NCBI RefSeq assembly: GCF_003573695.1
Contig: NC_039362.1
Location: 176,151,690 to 176,215,689, forward strand
Direction: 5' to 3'
From: Papaver somniferum
Taxonomy: Eukaryota; Streptophyta; Magnoliopsida; Ranunculales; Papaveraceae
DNA length: 64,000 nucleotides
This document shows positions 44,230-55,860 of this stretch, one piece after another; within the stretch, counting starts at the first letter, position 1; every line of letters starts with the position of its first letter. Under the pieces are notes generated by a model. It did no database searches. It saw only the letters and a list, made by a program, of their open reading frames with translations, and was not told where the DNA came from. The position numbers and the translations under genes are program-made.

Positions 44230-44850
44230 TGAAGGACTCTATATATAGCGACTTTGTGTCAATGTGAAGCATGATTTTTTTTTTCCAACTTGACACAAAA
44301 AGATTGGATTTCTTTTTGGTAGTGTGCACCAGAAAATCCGAAAATATCCCTCCTTTTTAGTCCAATTACTATAATTCCTGGCGTATCCTGTTTTTTTACG
44401 GATATAATTGACAACCAAAATTTAATATAACATATCTAAAAATCCATGCCTTGGAATTTTACAAATTTTATCTCGTTGGAAAGGTTTTAAAAAAATCTAT
44501 GCAATGAGTACAAACAACAATAGCAAATTTAGATTTTTTATAAAAAATTCGAAGGACTTTATCATTTTAGGCACAATTTTCCAAAATTAAATGTATATTC
44601 ATTATGCAAACCGCCACAAAGGATACATAATACTTTATGTGGCCATATTTTAGTTTATGCACCACCTTATTTTCCGTTGCAACTAATAAAATGATGTACT
44701 CCCTCTGTTTTAACAAAAGTGATACTTTCACTTTAGGCACAATTTTCAAAAATTGAATGCATAACCATTATTATGCATCCATATTTTGGTTTATGCATCG
44801 GGTAATTTTTCTTGTCAGAAAATCCCACCGTGTTAGGAAAAATGATATTT
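44230..44850. mobile_element. Mariner/Stowaway-like element
   Basis: The segment is homologous in opposite orientation to 59690-60160. It contains TACTCCCTCTGTTTTAACAA near 44697, the conserved terminus of plant mariner/Stowaway elements, and an internal 'gcacaattttccaaaatt' phrase twice. No transposase is seen and the ends are not both clean. Confidence 0.5.
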
Positions 44851-45584
44851 TCGCGTCGATTTCTCCGATCGGCCGTCCTACCGTAGCAGCGATCGTCTAG
44901 TATGCCTACTCTTTATACGTCATGGTTTGTATATGATCACTCACTTTACATTGGTCGGTTGTAATATTGTTAGATAAAAAAATGTTCATTCTTGGAGCAA
45001 AAGGAAAAAAAGACTTGATGTGATGTAAAATTTATTAAACATAGTTATCTACCGGAATTTTAACAACACTGTATTAAAAGATTTTTCTCTTTCGTAAATA
45101 AAATGTCTAATCTTTTATTTTTGGGTAAAAATAATATTCTTAACTAGATTTTGTGCAAGGGGATTCCTAGTTTCCTTTGTTTTATTGCAGGGGGATTGAA
45201 CTACTGTCCTAAATGATTGTGAACGCTTTTTCTTGTAATTCAATTTTTTCTTCAACTTTTTTTTGCCTTCGGTAGGCTTTGTACATTGTTAATCTCTCTT
45301 TCCATCACAAAAAAAAGAAATTGAAATATTGTGCACCAGAACAAACTCATATTCAATATAAGACTCGAATGTAATATATACTTTCTGTACCTCTTCCGAT
45401 CAAAAAAATATATATACTTTTTGTATTCTTGTTGGAAAGAATAATGTTGACATCCAATTCATTGGCTATATATTACGTGGGAATTTATATTTCGACTTGA
45501 AGATATCAAAATTGTTGTTAAACGTTCCTCGGCTAAGTGCAAAGTTTTAAATCACGAATGATTCACGATGAAGAAACTGGGTCA
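44851..45584. other. AT-rich intergenic, no gene seen
   Basis: No supported features. A rearranged mariner remnant may extend into the first part. Confidence 0.4.
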
Positions 45585-45915
45585 TAGCGAAGGAATTCGG
45601 AAAATGGGTCATTTGACCAAATATTTTTAAAACATGGTTCAAATGGACGAGTAAAAATTAGTATGGGTGAAATGGACACCAATAGCAAGGATGAAACTGG
45701 ATTCATCTTGATTTTAAACTTAAAAAATAGTTAAGATGAAACTGGATGTATCCTGATGTAAATTAAAAATAAAAAGAATATTTGAAAATGGGTAGGATGA
45801 AACTGTTTACATCCTGTCTATTTTTACATTTTAGTCCATTTAAACAGTATCAAAATCTAAATGTCCTTTTCACCCAGAAATTATTGATTTTAGTCTTTTT
45901 AACCAATTTTGTGGA
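45585..45915. repeat. Dispersed repeat, copy 1 (inverted copy at 55381-55705)
   Basis: About 320 bp containing 'ggatgaaactgg..catc' three times; it reappears as reverse complement at 55381-55705. At 55381 it interrupts sequence that is continuous at 48110-48150, so it behaves as an inserted mobile unit. No TIR was recognised. Confidence 0.7.
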
Positions 45916-46082
45916 AGGAATTTGAGTCGCTAAACAGACTAATTATTTGTGGATGAAAACAATTTTGGTTAACTAAGAAAATTCGAGTGGGAAAGTTCCG
46001 GTCATAAGTTAAAGAGGTTGTACTACCAAACACCATTGTTCCAATAAAAAAAACAAAAAAACTTTACATATTTTCCAAGCTA

Positions 46083-46175
46083 TGTAATGATATTGACAAA
46101 TGTTTGTTTCTATTTAATGGTGCAATTAAGATCTATATTTTTCCTAAATTGTTCAGTTATTCAAGTGTCTATATA
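46083..46175 (+). promoter_or_regulatory. Conserved SPH upstream block (split by a Helitron)
   Basis: Shared with 54962-55063 and, inverted, with 61470-61520. It continues after the Helitron at 47372 ('tatatatcaatgttcctccattaatttt') toward SPH-1. The Helitron therefore lies in the SPH-1 promoter, with its end 166 bp from the ATG. Confidence 0.6.
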
Positions 46176-47371
46176 TCTATATTATAAAAAGAAGTGGTGT
46201 GTCTGTAGCCTTACAAATCTGACCATCGATTTCGTCATCTCACGATAGAGATTGATCGGTTATATGTCCTATATAGACGTCCGTCCGATCCCTTGGCTTC
46301 CTAATAAAAATATGATTCTAAAGATTATTTAACGGCGTCGGATCCTTGGATTTTTTAATTTGACTGCAGCGTCGGATTTCCTAATTTGACTAAGTTTCAG
46401 TTAATATAGGCTAACACTAAGTAGATGTATTTATAGAACAGAAGATCGTCATTCTTTAACGGTTTCACCAACAGATGGTGTTCTATCTATAGTTCTTCCC
46501 CTCCATTAACGACTTCTAATTCTTAACTTCGTCTCTCTATATCATAATAATACTGAGTTATTAATACTAAGTTATTATTATGGATGATTTAAAGGATGGA
46601 TACGGTGAAATAAAAGAAAACAAGGCTGATGATTTAAAAAAAGAATTGGTCTAAAGAGGAAAGGAGAAGAAAGAAAACCTAATAGAGGAAGAAGAGTGAA
46701 TTGGGTAAGAGGTTTTATGTTTAATGCAACCAAATATCTCCTTACTAATACATTTTCACGGAAAACATATGGCTAAGGGTCTGTTTGGCTTATGTTTGGT
46801 GGATGACCCTCCATGAAGATTATTCGTATACACCAGATATACTCTGGTCCATCGAACGTTCAATCATCCAATAAGTATAATGATTTGTACCATAACTTTC
46901 TCAAGAAAATTTAAGTTAGCCTCAACTAATCTAAAAGCTATTTTTAAAAAACAAATAAAATAAAAAACATGGTAAAGATTTATGTGCGAGATTTAAGTGT
47001 CACAACCCCGACCAACAAAACATTAGGAATGTTTAAGGGTCACGGTCGGGGCTGTAAGCCCCGACTAATTTGACCTGACCAACAAAATACTATAGTATTT
47101 TCAAGGGACCACGGCCCCGGCTAATTTGACCCGATCAACAAAATACTATGGTATCCTCAAGGGACCACAGCCCCGGCTAATTTGACACAACCACAAATAC
47201 TAGGGACGCAAGTCCAAACTAACTTATAAGCTCGATGTTTTGGCCGTTATAATCTAATTAATTTTGCGAATGACTAAAAAATATTTTGGTAGAATACGGA
47301 CCAGCCGATCAAACAACAAGACGAAAATGAAAAAGGTTGAGCCCCGGTCGTAGGCCGGGGTGATACCTAGT
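46176..47371 (+). mobile_element. Non-autonomous Helitron
   Basis: Begins TCTATATTATAAAAAGAAG after host A and ends CTAGT before host T. A GC-rich hairpin (CCCCGGTC/GGCCGGGG) lies about 6-7 bp upstream of CTAGT. There is no target duplication and no TIR, and the flanks join to the continuous sequence seen inverted near 61470. Three imperfect tandem units of 'accaacaaaatacta..ggcccc(g)gctaatttgac' occur at 47040-47190. No Rep/helicase is encoded. Confidence 0.85.
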
Positions 47372-47537
47372 TTATATATCAATGTTCCTCCATTAATTTT
47401 TTAGCTGTGATTGATCAATTTTTTGTTAGCCTTAAATTCTTGAGATTCTCCAGTGATTATGCCACTAATTCCGATAAGCCATTAATAAAAAGATAGAAAG
47501 ATTGATAGGGCGTCATTAGACTCATTCAGAATCGAGT

Positions 47538-47984
47538 ATGGGTACTAGAAACCATGTCAATGCCGTAAGTCTGTTGTTTATGCTATTATTTCCGTTACTG
47601 GTTCCCAAGTGTTCATCATTTACATGGTTCCATTATGATATTGTGCGGGTGAATGTATGCAATGATATAGATGGTTCGTTGGATATGCATTGCAGGTCTA
47701 ATGATGACGATCTACGTCAACGTACATTCCATAAAGGTGAGTACTGGGAATGGGAATTTCATCAATCACTGATTCGTAATACACACTTTTGGTTTGATTT
47801 TCGTTGGTATGGCAATCATCGTTGGTATGAAGGTACAGTAACTGTTTACAAAGGAAATGGATGGTACGACAAATTCCATAAAAAATGCGCAAATCATTGT
47901 TGGTGGTCTATTCGTCAAGATGGATTTTATCTGCAGCGTGCTGATAGACATGGTCAGTGGGAGAGAAGAGATACTTGGCATTGA
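47538..47984 (+). CDS. SPH-1: intact S-protein homologue
   Basis: A 148-residue single-exon gene for a small secreted protein of the plant self-incompatibility S1 (SPH) family. The signal peptide is hydrophobic (VSLLFMLLFPLLVPKCSS, about residues 10-27). The mature part has the family landmarks: NDIDG, LDMHCRSNDDDLRQR (about 48-63), WEWEFH, THFWFDFRWY (about 82-91) and a C-terminal CANHCWWSIRQDGFYL, with conserved cysteines in pairs. The best-known members are the stigma S determinants of Papaver rhoeas; most SPHs have other or unknown roles in secretion-dependent signalling, so self-incompatibility function is not claimed. The start ATG is followed by the signal peptide with no upstream in-frame alternative. 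A Helitron lies in the upstream region. SPH-2 follows 353 bp downstream in the same orientation. Confidence 0.93.
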   Translation: MGTRNHVNAVSLLFMLLFPLLVPKCSSFTWFHYDIVRVNVCNDIDGSLDMHCRSNDDDLRQRTFHKGEYWEWEFHQSLIRNTHFWFDFRWYGNHRWYEGTVTVYKGNGWYDKFHKKCANHCWWSIRQDGFYLQRADRHGQWERRDTWH

Positions 47985-48277
47985 TTCAGCAGCATCATCC
48001 GATTGATCGATAAAATCATCTAAATGTTTTTTGGTCAGTGGGAGAGAAGAGGTACTGTGCAAATGGTTGATTTTTGATCATTAAATTTTCCATTGATGAG
48101 GTAACCTGCAAGTGCAGCCCAAAAAAATTTAATTTACATAAGAATCCCTCAACGGCATCAAAGATTATACTTTTGAAAGGAAAAAGCTATATTAGATTTT
48201 GACATAAAAACAAGATTAATGTCTTCCACACCTGTGTGTTTAATATCTTTCAGACTTTCATGTCTTTCTCATGTTTG

Positions 48278-48294
48278 TATATATATATAAAAGG
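48278..48294 (+). promoter_or_regulatory. TATA box of SPH-2
   Basis: TATATATATAAAAGG about 45-60 bp before the ATG at 48338, well placed for SPH-2. Confidence 0.55.
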
Positions 48295-48337
48295 GGTCAT
48301 AAGGCCTTGACATATATATACACATTCGTCTTCAAAA

Positions 48338-48782
48338 ATGGGAACTGGGAACAATGGCAATATGAGTCCGTTGTTTTTTGTATTGATTTCAGTTCTAATT
48401 TCCAAAGGTTCATCGAAATATTTTGATCCTGTGACGGTCCATGTAGAGAACAAATATCGAAGGTGTTGGAGTTAAGTTGGATATCCACTGCAGGTCAAGG
48501 GATGATGATCTCGGTCAACGTACACTTGGTCAAGGTGAGGAGTGGCATTGGCAATTTCGTGTTGTTCCAACTCGTATGTATTTCTGGTATGATCTTCGTT
48601 GGTACGACAAAAAGGATCAGCGTTGGTATTCAGGGAACTTTGATGTTTACCATGCAAGTGGACTTAGAAATAAATATGTATGGTTGTGTGAGCTAGATTA
48701 CCAATGGTCTTATCGTCGAGATGGAGCTTATCTTTATCGTGTTCATAAACATGACTGGCAGAGAAGAGCTGCTTGGCATTGA
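48338..48782 (+). pseudogene. SPH-2: S-protein homologue with a single-base frameshift
   Basis: Second SPH in tandem with SPH-1. ATG 48338 opens a signal peptide (SPLFFVLISVLISKG) and the start of the mature chain (VTVHVEN). An extra A within 'gagaacaaatatcg' near 48450 shifts the frame to a stop 12 codons on. The correct frame resumes immediately (DIHCRSRDDDLGQRT), then EWHWQFR, MYFWYDLRWY, YQWSYRRDGAYLYR and the terminal AAWH before TGA. All family landmarks survive, so this is one base from intact. It could be a young pseudogene or an assembly/sequencing error. Confidence 0.88.
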
Positions 48783-49230
48783 TTGATATTTTTCTCTTAC
48801 TTGCTGGCTAATATTTAGTTAGTCTCGATGAATAAAATAAAAATTATAGTTATGAACCATTTTCCGAATATGAAATCGTTCCCTTTAAAAAAAATAAAAA
48901 ATTATTTGATCCATAAAGAAAAATGCACCGAATCTAAAGAAGGTACAGGGTACCACCGGAAGAGGGAAAACGGAACAAAAAGAAAGGAAAAGAACTGAGG
49001 TACCACGCTATCAAAGTCCAAAAAGAAACAAAAAAAACTCACATACACAGCTATGACCGATCAAAATTACATGTAACTAGTTTGAACAGAAAGACAGAAG
49101 CCAGAGATATATATATATTTTATATATACAACTTTGACAACAATATTATGGTGTCACTTTATTCACAAAAATAATGACATATATACAACAGAAGAAGAAA
49201 AAAAGAATATTGACGGACCGAATTGTAGGC
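48783..49230. other. SPH-2 3' flank and intergenic DNA
   Basis: 'aatgaataaaataaaaa' near 48828 is a likely poly(A) signal and is shared with 55938 in the duplicated copy. The rest is A-rich without a gene. Confidence 0.5.
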
Positions 49231-50224
49231 AATGCAGGTTTTCCAACCTTTGTTGACATTGTTTTTGCATTGTTTTTGCATTTTCCAATCTTCTCGTTTT
49301 TCCTCTTCTTTTTCTCGTTCACCACCAAATCTCTTTGTTGTGAATGAAGTAACAGAATTACTGGTAGTTTTCAGCGTTTCCGGTGATTCAATTAGGGTTT
49401 TGTACCCGTTTTCTCAGTTTGCAGTGGGTATTTCGTCGATTGGAATTGGGATCTTTTTCTCTGTGTTTTCAATTAGGGTTTAATTCTTGGTGTTCTTTTT
49501 CGCAGTTTGTAGAGGGGGCTTAGATTAGGGTCCTGTTTCTTTTCTCTGTAGTTTCAATTAGAGATCGGCAGTCTCGTTTTTCTTTTCAACATTTGTTGTC
49601 GATTTTGGGGATTTGAGGTTGTGGGGTTCTTGATTGAAGAACTGGTTTAGGGCCTTTGTATTTTCGCTTCGTCAATCTTCTTATCTGATAAGCAGAAGTT
49701 GAAAATTTTGTTTTCGGACGGTGTTTGTTGCTGATTAAATTGATAGTGAACTGGGGAAGTGTTTGTCGGTAATTTGAGTGAGGTTTGTTTTTCTGCCTTA
49801 ATATGTCGATTTTCAATTAAACATCTGGGTCCCTTTCTGGGATTGTTTCTTCATAAACCTTGTGAGGTTGTTGGATCAAGGAAGGTGGTTTTGTGTAACA
49901 CAGTAATTGGGGTCTTTGCAACTCTCCTGTGTTGCTTTTAACTTGGTTTTTGTGGTGTTGTTTTGTTTCTTTTTCAATTCCTTATCTTCTACTCAGTGGT
50001 TGGGGATTCCTTTTGTTCTGTTTCTATATAGCTTCAATTAGGGAGTGGGGTAATTTTGTTTGTTAATTCAGGTGTTTGTGAAGCTTTATCTGGTTCTCAC
50101 TATCTGTGAAGGTGTTTTGTTAGGGAGCTGTTGTATGGTAGTTTGAGGTTTCATTAGTGTTGAAATCTTGAATCCCATCCACTTATCTCTAATTCACATT
50201 TTGGGGGTTATTTTTTGTTTCATT
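49231..50224 (+). other. GT-rich leader upstream of LINE copy C
   Basis: About 1 kb of T/G-rich DNA with repeated 'caattagggttt' (49390, 49470) and 'cgtttt..ttctc' phrases and no long open frame. It leads directly into the LINE ATG, so it is probably its 5' untranslated region, possibly with an internal promoter. Confidence 0.45.
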
Positions 50225-50788
50225 ATGCCTAGAGTTACTAGGTCCATCCAGGAGCAGTGCTTGAGTCCTTCTCAAGTTTTTGATTCACAATCTACTGACA
50301 GTTATTTGCAGTGCCCTTTCAGGGATTTTCATGGTTGTAATAATGGTGTGAGAGGAAGGGGTTTTGTAAGGATTTCTTTATTCCCACACATCAAAGGTAA
50401 ATATTTAGTCCATGGTGCTGAATATGATAGATGCAGGGACAGAATTTCGCAGTATGGTGCGGTCTTTGCTTTATGGGAAGATGCTCTTCTGCAACTTAAA
50501 ATGTGGTTGTGTACCAAACGTATGCATATCGAATCTTGGAGTAATCCCTGCAAGTCACATGATGGTGATGCAATTTCTGCTCCTCTTACTGGAAGGGAGG
50601 CATCTTTCCTTATCCATGGTATTTCTAAACCACTTGAAAAGGTAAGTCATTGTGTTGATGAAGATATAACTAATGGAGTTCATGGTATGCAATGTGTTGA
50701 TGTTGATTTATTAGATAAGGTGTTTCAAGCTCAGTTCCATACTATTAGACATATACCCATCAAATGTAAGTTAAGTTTCTCTAGGACT
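50225..50788 (+). pseudogene. RLE-type LINE copy C: N-terminal fragment
   Basis: ATG 50225 opens 188 codons homologous to the N-terminus of copy B: MPRVTRS versus MPSIKNS, YLQCPFRDFHGC..LFPHIKGK versus LFQCPFKG..MFSHLKNLH (zinc-finger-like Cys/His cluster), YDRCRDRI versus TDRCRERL, and IPIKCKLSFSRT versus IPSKYRLHFART. It is open without internal stops, so this N-terminal domain is better preserved than in copy B. At about 50788 the sequence passes directly into an LTR, and the RT and endonuclease parts are missing. Confidence 0.75.
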
Positions 50789-52981
50789 TGAAATTCTCTG
50801 TCACTCAAAAGTATATCTACTTTATCTCCTACTTCTTATGAGACAAAAGCCGTAGGCTATATAGACTATTGGATTATACATATTTGATATTTCGAGCCGA
50901 GTATATCTCGCGTATCTATATCTCGAAACATGTGTTGGTAAGCTTTCGCTTCAATCAAGTTTATCTTTACCTAATGACGAAAGTCATGATGTTTCAATCA
51001 TCTCTAAAATTGCTTTGACGAGAAATGGTGTAATAACAATATAACGTCCTCTAAGAATTTTCCAATGATTGAAATGAGAGTTTAGATCATATGACCAATG
51101 ATGGACATATAAGTATCGTTGTGGAAACACATATATGCAGAAGTCCTATTCCTTGATCAAAGCTTGCGAACTTTGTTGATCAAGAGAAACCGGAAGAATA
51201 GTTTGCATGAGTACTAGTTCGCGAACTGCCGAAATTTCTCATCCCGAGAAATTTTGCTGGAGTTTCAAAACTAGTTTGCGTGAGAACTAGTCCGCGAATT
51301 GGCGGAAGGTCTCTTGTTCAGATTTTCTGCTGAGTTTGGATACTCTGCCCGGTGCCTTACGTCCGCGAACCAGTCCGCGAACTTGAGAAGGTTATAATCT
51401 AAAGATGAGCTCTGCACATTAAACTTAAATGATTAAGGAATGTAGTTTGCAAACCGTGGATATAAGATTTCATGAGATGATTCAAGTGAATCATAATCTT
51501 TGCTTCAACTGTGTCTTGTGTAGTTCATGAGATTTCCTTGCAATTGAAAAACTCTCTAACGAGTTCATTTGAAGTCAATTGGACTAGTTATGGTGAAGAA
51601 GAACATGGTTGATATGAAATGCTCATATGGCTAACCATTTGGTTGACTATTGTTGAACCAACAATGTAGACGTTTGGGTGCGGTTTCACAAACCTGGAAA
51701 AGTATATTTCATTTGTGTATAACAAGCTAATTTATCGATCTAACGATTGATAAATATTAGGTTGAATCCAAATCGGGTTTTCATCTAACAGTGAGTAATG
51801 AATGCTTAGTTACCAAGGTAACCTATATTGAAAACCCTGATTTGAAAGACTATATAAAGGAGGATTCTAGCATTGTGCGAAACTAATCCCCACACCTTCC
51901 GTGTGATACTAGTTTCTTTCTAGAGTCTATTCTCCTTTAACCTTTGGTTTCTTCTTAAAAAATAGGTTAACGACTTAAAGACTTCATTGGGATTGTGACG
52001 CTAGACCGATACTACTTTTATCGTAGTTGTGTGATCTGATCTTTCATCTTCTATCATACGAGTACAATCGAAACGATTAGATTGAGATTGATATCTCCGA
52101 TAGGAAAGAGAGAAAAGTAATAACAAACATCTTCGTCTCATCGTTTGTGATTCCGCAACATCTTCTTTCGTTAATCGATTAAGATCGTTATGAGGTGATT
52201 GATTAATCTAGGATTTTCATAGGATTATAAGACAACATTACCAATTGGTTCCTGTTCACCTTGATTTCATATCAAAAGACAGAACAAAACTTTAGGGTTT
52301 TTCTGTGGGAGACAGATTTATCCTTTGATAGATTTTTCTGTGGGAGACAGATTTGTTTATTGTTAAGCCTGCGATTTCGGATCGTATGAACTCTTATTTG
52401 TGAATGAGATAAGCTTAGGTAATCAAGTACGTAGTATCTTGCTGGGATCAGAAACGTAGGAAGCGCAAATGTACCTTGGATCAGTGAGAGATTGATTTGG
52501 GTTCACCTACAGTCCAATCCGAAATGAGATTGGAGTAGGCTATTGTTTGTAGCGGCTTTATACAATGTGTGTTCAATCTGGACTAGGTTCCGGGGTTTTT
52601 ATGCATTTGCGGTTTCCTCGTTAACAAAATTCTGGTGTCTGTGTTATTTTTATTTACAAGTTATATTGTTTATCTTTATAATTGAAATAATACAGGTTTT
52701 GCGTTAAAGTTCAATCAGTTGGAAAATATGACCTAACGGTTGTTGATTGATATTAATTGACACTTGGATATTGGTCTTTGGTACCATCCAAGTCATTCCT
52801 TGTATTTGATTAGAACTCGCAGTTCCTGCTTGAGTAAATCAAATCAAGACAAAGATATAAACTCGTTGATCTACTTTTAATTCATTGTGTCTTGAGTGAT
52901 TTTATTAAAAGTTGATTCGATTTTGTCCATACAGATTGCTAAGTGAAATATTTGGTGGTATTGTTAGACCCCCGCTTTTCA
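50789..52981 (+). mobile_element. Truncated Sirevirus-type LTR, opposite orientation
   Basis: Reverse complement of the family at 3079-5529; it ends GACCCCCGCTTTTCA at 52981. No primer site follows and the other end (TGTTAGAGCATTG..) is missing. It begins at CTTGAA, corresponding to 'ttcaag' about 230 bp inside the complete LTR. Confidence 0.8.
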
Positions 52982-53389
52982 TAATCAACTCAAAAGGTTA
53001 AGTCTAAAGACGAAGGACCACACCGTCTTGAAAGTATAAATGGATAATTTCTCTCATACATAATGAACTTCTTTATAAGAGACAGTGAGTTAAGAGGGAA
53101 CATAAAAATATAGAGGAAAAAAGAATGAAAAAAGGTCTGAACTTTGAATACAAAAAGTAAAGACATCATTCTCTCCCGCCAAAAGATTTTATAAGAAAGC
53201 ATTAGACAACCAATCCGGCACCTCAAGTCCAACATCTAAAAGCGCACTAAAGTACATACGTGGAGAAAATCTATGACATGGCGTTAAAGGAGAGGAAGTT
53301 ACAAAGTTGTCTTCCCACCATACCATTGGGAAGTTGCAAAGAAAAGAAGCAAAATATGAGGGTAAATTACCCGATTGCCATGTGTCAAC
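52982..53389. other. No gene seen
   Basis: A-rich. The minus-strand open frame at 52990-53235 shows no domain. It may belong to the start of the LTR that follows. Confidence 0.35.
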
Positions 53390-54150
53390 ATCTCAAGGGA
53401 TGATTTGATGGTAAGGTGTTAAGATAAAATAACTAGATCATACTCCATAAAATAGTTTCTTCTGAATTAATCGAAACGCCTGCTACAACGTTACATGAAT
53501 GACGCGTGTAAGGACTGGTCTAATTAACTTAGATGGTCAAGTACAAAATAAAGGACTTCATTTAATGAAGGATCAAAACAGGCATGGAAGAATCTACATC
53601 GTTTCAGAAGGCTTGGACGATGTATACTATAACCTATGGATGGTACAACGCGAGGTTACCTAAGTAAGAGCAACACGATGACATACAAATCAAGATAACT
53701 CGGAAGGAGAACCAAGCAGGACATCACGATGGATAGTATCGAAGCTCGTCCGAAGTTATGAGAAGATATACGATAGCTCCACTAGCTCAGCGAGGCCAGG
53801 CCTTCACGAGTCTAATTTACCTATAAATACCAGTCCATGTAGAAGGAGATACACATGTAATTTTAGATGGTCTTTCTTCAGAGAATTCCCGAGAGATCTA
53901 AATAGAGATAGAGTTAGAAATCTAAGTGATATGTGTAGCTATTTCAAGGGTATGACCTTAATCAATAAAGAAATCATTTCTATTCCCTTGGAGGTAAGTT
54001 TTAATGGTCAAACAACGGTATATGCTTGTGTCAATCTTTACATTTATGCTATTTAGATCTTGTTTATCATTGAATCTTGAATGTTAATAGTTTTATAGCC
54101 TTTAGATTTACTTGGGTGTAGTTATCAGAAAAGATGCAACTACATCATGA
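53390..54150 (+). repeat. LTR family C, copy 1
   Basis: Direct homologue of 56690-57450. Shared parts include 'gcctgctacaacgtt.catgaatgac', 'catcacgatggatagtat.gaagctcgtccgaag', a TATA in 'cctataaataccagtccatgta', 'gagaattcc.gaga', an AATAAAGAA poly(A) signal and the end 'tgggtgtagttatc.gaaaagatgcaactaca'. Promoter plus poly(A) signal identify an LTR. Confidence 0.7.
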
Positions 54151-54562
54151 ATTCAAAAAGTTATGGAATCTAAAAGAAAAAACCCTAAAACTGAAGAGAA
54201 ACTAGGAAAAAAAAAAGGATGAAAGAACCCCAAAGGGTATGAACTGAAAAGGAAAAGATCCTAGCTCGGACTAGATCCGAACAAGAAAACGGTCAACGAC
54301 AGTGAACTTGGACAAGAGCGAGAAGGGTATTTGTACTGCACTTCTGCTATATTCCAACACTAATAGTCTAATATAAAGACTAACTAAGGTTGGGATACTA
54401 ACTGTGGCGGATGGGTAAAAATAGAAGAAAAAATATGAAACTTACAAAATTTTGACGGACAAACTCACTTGGGTTGAATCAAACTAAGTCTGGATCGGTT
54501 GGAAAAAACAAAACGTTTGGATTTTCTTGATTTTTTTTTGAAGCATGATATTTATTAATCTT

Positions 54563-54830
54563 CTAAAGGGCTGTTACAAGAGGGTATGTAATACCCGAAA
54601 ACTCAGAAACAGAACGCCAGAAAATTATGAAAACATGACAGTGAAGCAAAATTTGAGTATCAATCTCAGGATTAAAATTGCAGCAGGGATAATTGTTGGA
54701 ATTGGTGGGATGAGTCTGGATGAGGTTGTCGAGGGTACGATTGCTTTCCACAAGAAAAGCGATACTTTTAATGGACATTGCTGAGTCCATAAGAACTTGG
54801 ATTTTGGTGATGAGTTTCGATGCAATTGAT
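54563..54830 (-). pseudogene. LINE RT zinc-binding (zf-RVT) fragment
   Basis: Minus-strand pieces in two frames, KVSLFLWKAI and LDNLIQTHPTNSNNYPCCNF..ILLHCHVFIIFW, fit the zf-RVT pattern (FLWKA..L..DNL......CP.C...E...HL..HC.....W) that follows the RT in plant L1-type LINEs. A frameshift separates them. No RT core is nearby. Confidence 0.6.
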
Positions 54831-54961
54831 CCGAAATGTATCCAGAAGTTGCGGAGTACCGGGATTTTCTTCATGATATCTCTTTTAGCTCTATTTTTTA
54901 TGTCTTTTAGACACATAATTTTTAAAGGTTATTAAATTCGGTGACACGTAATGGTACAAGT

Positions 54962-55380
54962 GCATGGATAACTATTTAATGATATTGCCAAATGTTTGTT
55001 TCTATTTAATTGTTCAATTAAGATCTATATTTTTCCTAGAATGTTCCGTCATTCAAGTATCTATATGGGTCCGTATCTTGGTGCAACAATCATCGTTGGT
55101 ATGAGTTACTGTTTACAAAGGAAATGGATGGTACGACAATCCCATAAAAAATGCGCAAATCATTGTTTCTGGGAAATTCGTCGAGATGGATTTTATCTGC
55201 AGCGTGCTGATAGGCATGGTCAGTGGGAGAGTACTTGGCATTGATTCAGCAGCATGAACCGATTCATCAAATCATCTAAATGTTTTTTGGTCCGTGGGAG
55301 AGAAGAGGTACTGTGCAAATGGTTGATTTTTGGTCATTAAATTTTCCGTTGATGAGGTAACCTTCAAGTGCAACCCAAAA
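54962..55380 (+). pseudogene. SPH-5: internally deleted copy of SPH-1
   Basis: The upstream block (54962-55063) matches 46083-46175. It then joins directly to the second half of SPH-1: 'gcaacaatcatcgttggtatg' onward, encoding KKCANHC.W.IRRDGFYLQRADRHGQW and ending STWH at 55244. The 3' flank also matches SPH-1's (47985-48150). The promoter-proximal region, signal peptide and first half of the protein are deleted, so no SPH product is possible. Confidence 0.8.
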
Positions 55381-55705
55381 AAATTTACACAAAATTGGTT
55401 AAAAATATCAAAATCAACAATTCCTGGGTGAAATGGACAGTTAGATTTTGATACTGTTTAAATGGACAAAAATGTAAAAATAGATAGGATGTAACCAGTT
55501 TCATCGTGCCCATTTTCAAATATTTTTTCATATTTTTACTTTACACAGGATGTATCCAGTTTTATTCTTGTTATTTTTTAAATTTAAGCTAGGATGAAAC
55601 CAGTTTCATCCTTACTATTTTTTTTTGGCCATTTCACCCAAACTATTTTTTACTCGTCCATTTGAACCGTGAAATAAAAATATTTGGACAAATGATCCAT
55701 TTTCC
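55381..55705. repeat. Dispersed repeat, copy 2
   Basis: Inverted copy of 45585-45915, inserted in the SPH-1/SPH-2 intergenic duplicate. Confidence 0.7.
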
Positions 55706-55751
55706 GAAAAATTTAATTTTCATCAGAATCCCTCAACGGCATCAAAGATTA

Positions 55752-55860
55752 TGGTTCTGTGCGCTAGATTGCCAGTGGTCTTATCGTCGAGATTAAGCGT
55801 ATCTTTATCGTAAGAATAAAGGGTAGCGGCAGAGAAGAGCTATTTGGCATGCTTGATATC
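55752..55860 (+). pseudogene. SPH-6: C-terminal remnant of an SPH-2 copy
   Basis: Encodes CQWSYRRD, a TAA, then AYLYR and RQRRAIWH, the last third of SPH-2. It is preceded by 'aatccctcaacggcatcaaagattat', which lies between SPH-1 and SPH-2 at about 48145. So 54962-55950 is a shrunken duplicate of the whole SPH-1/SPH-2 pair. Confidence 0.75.
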
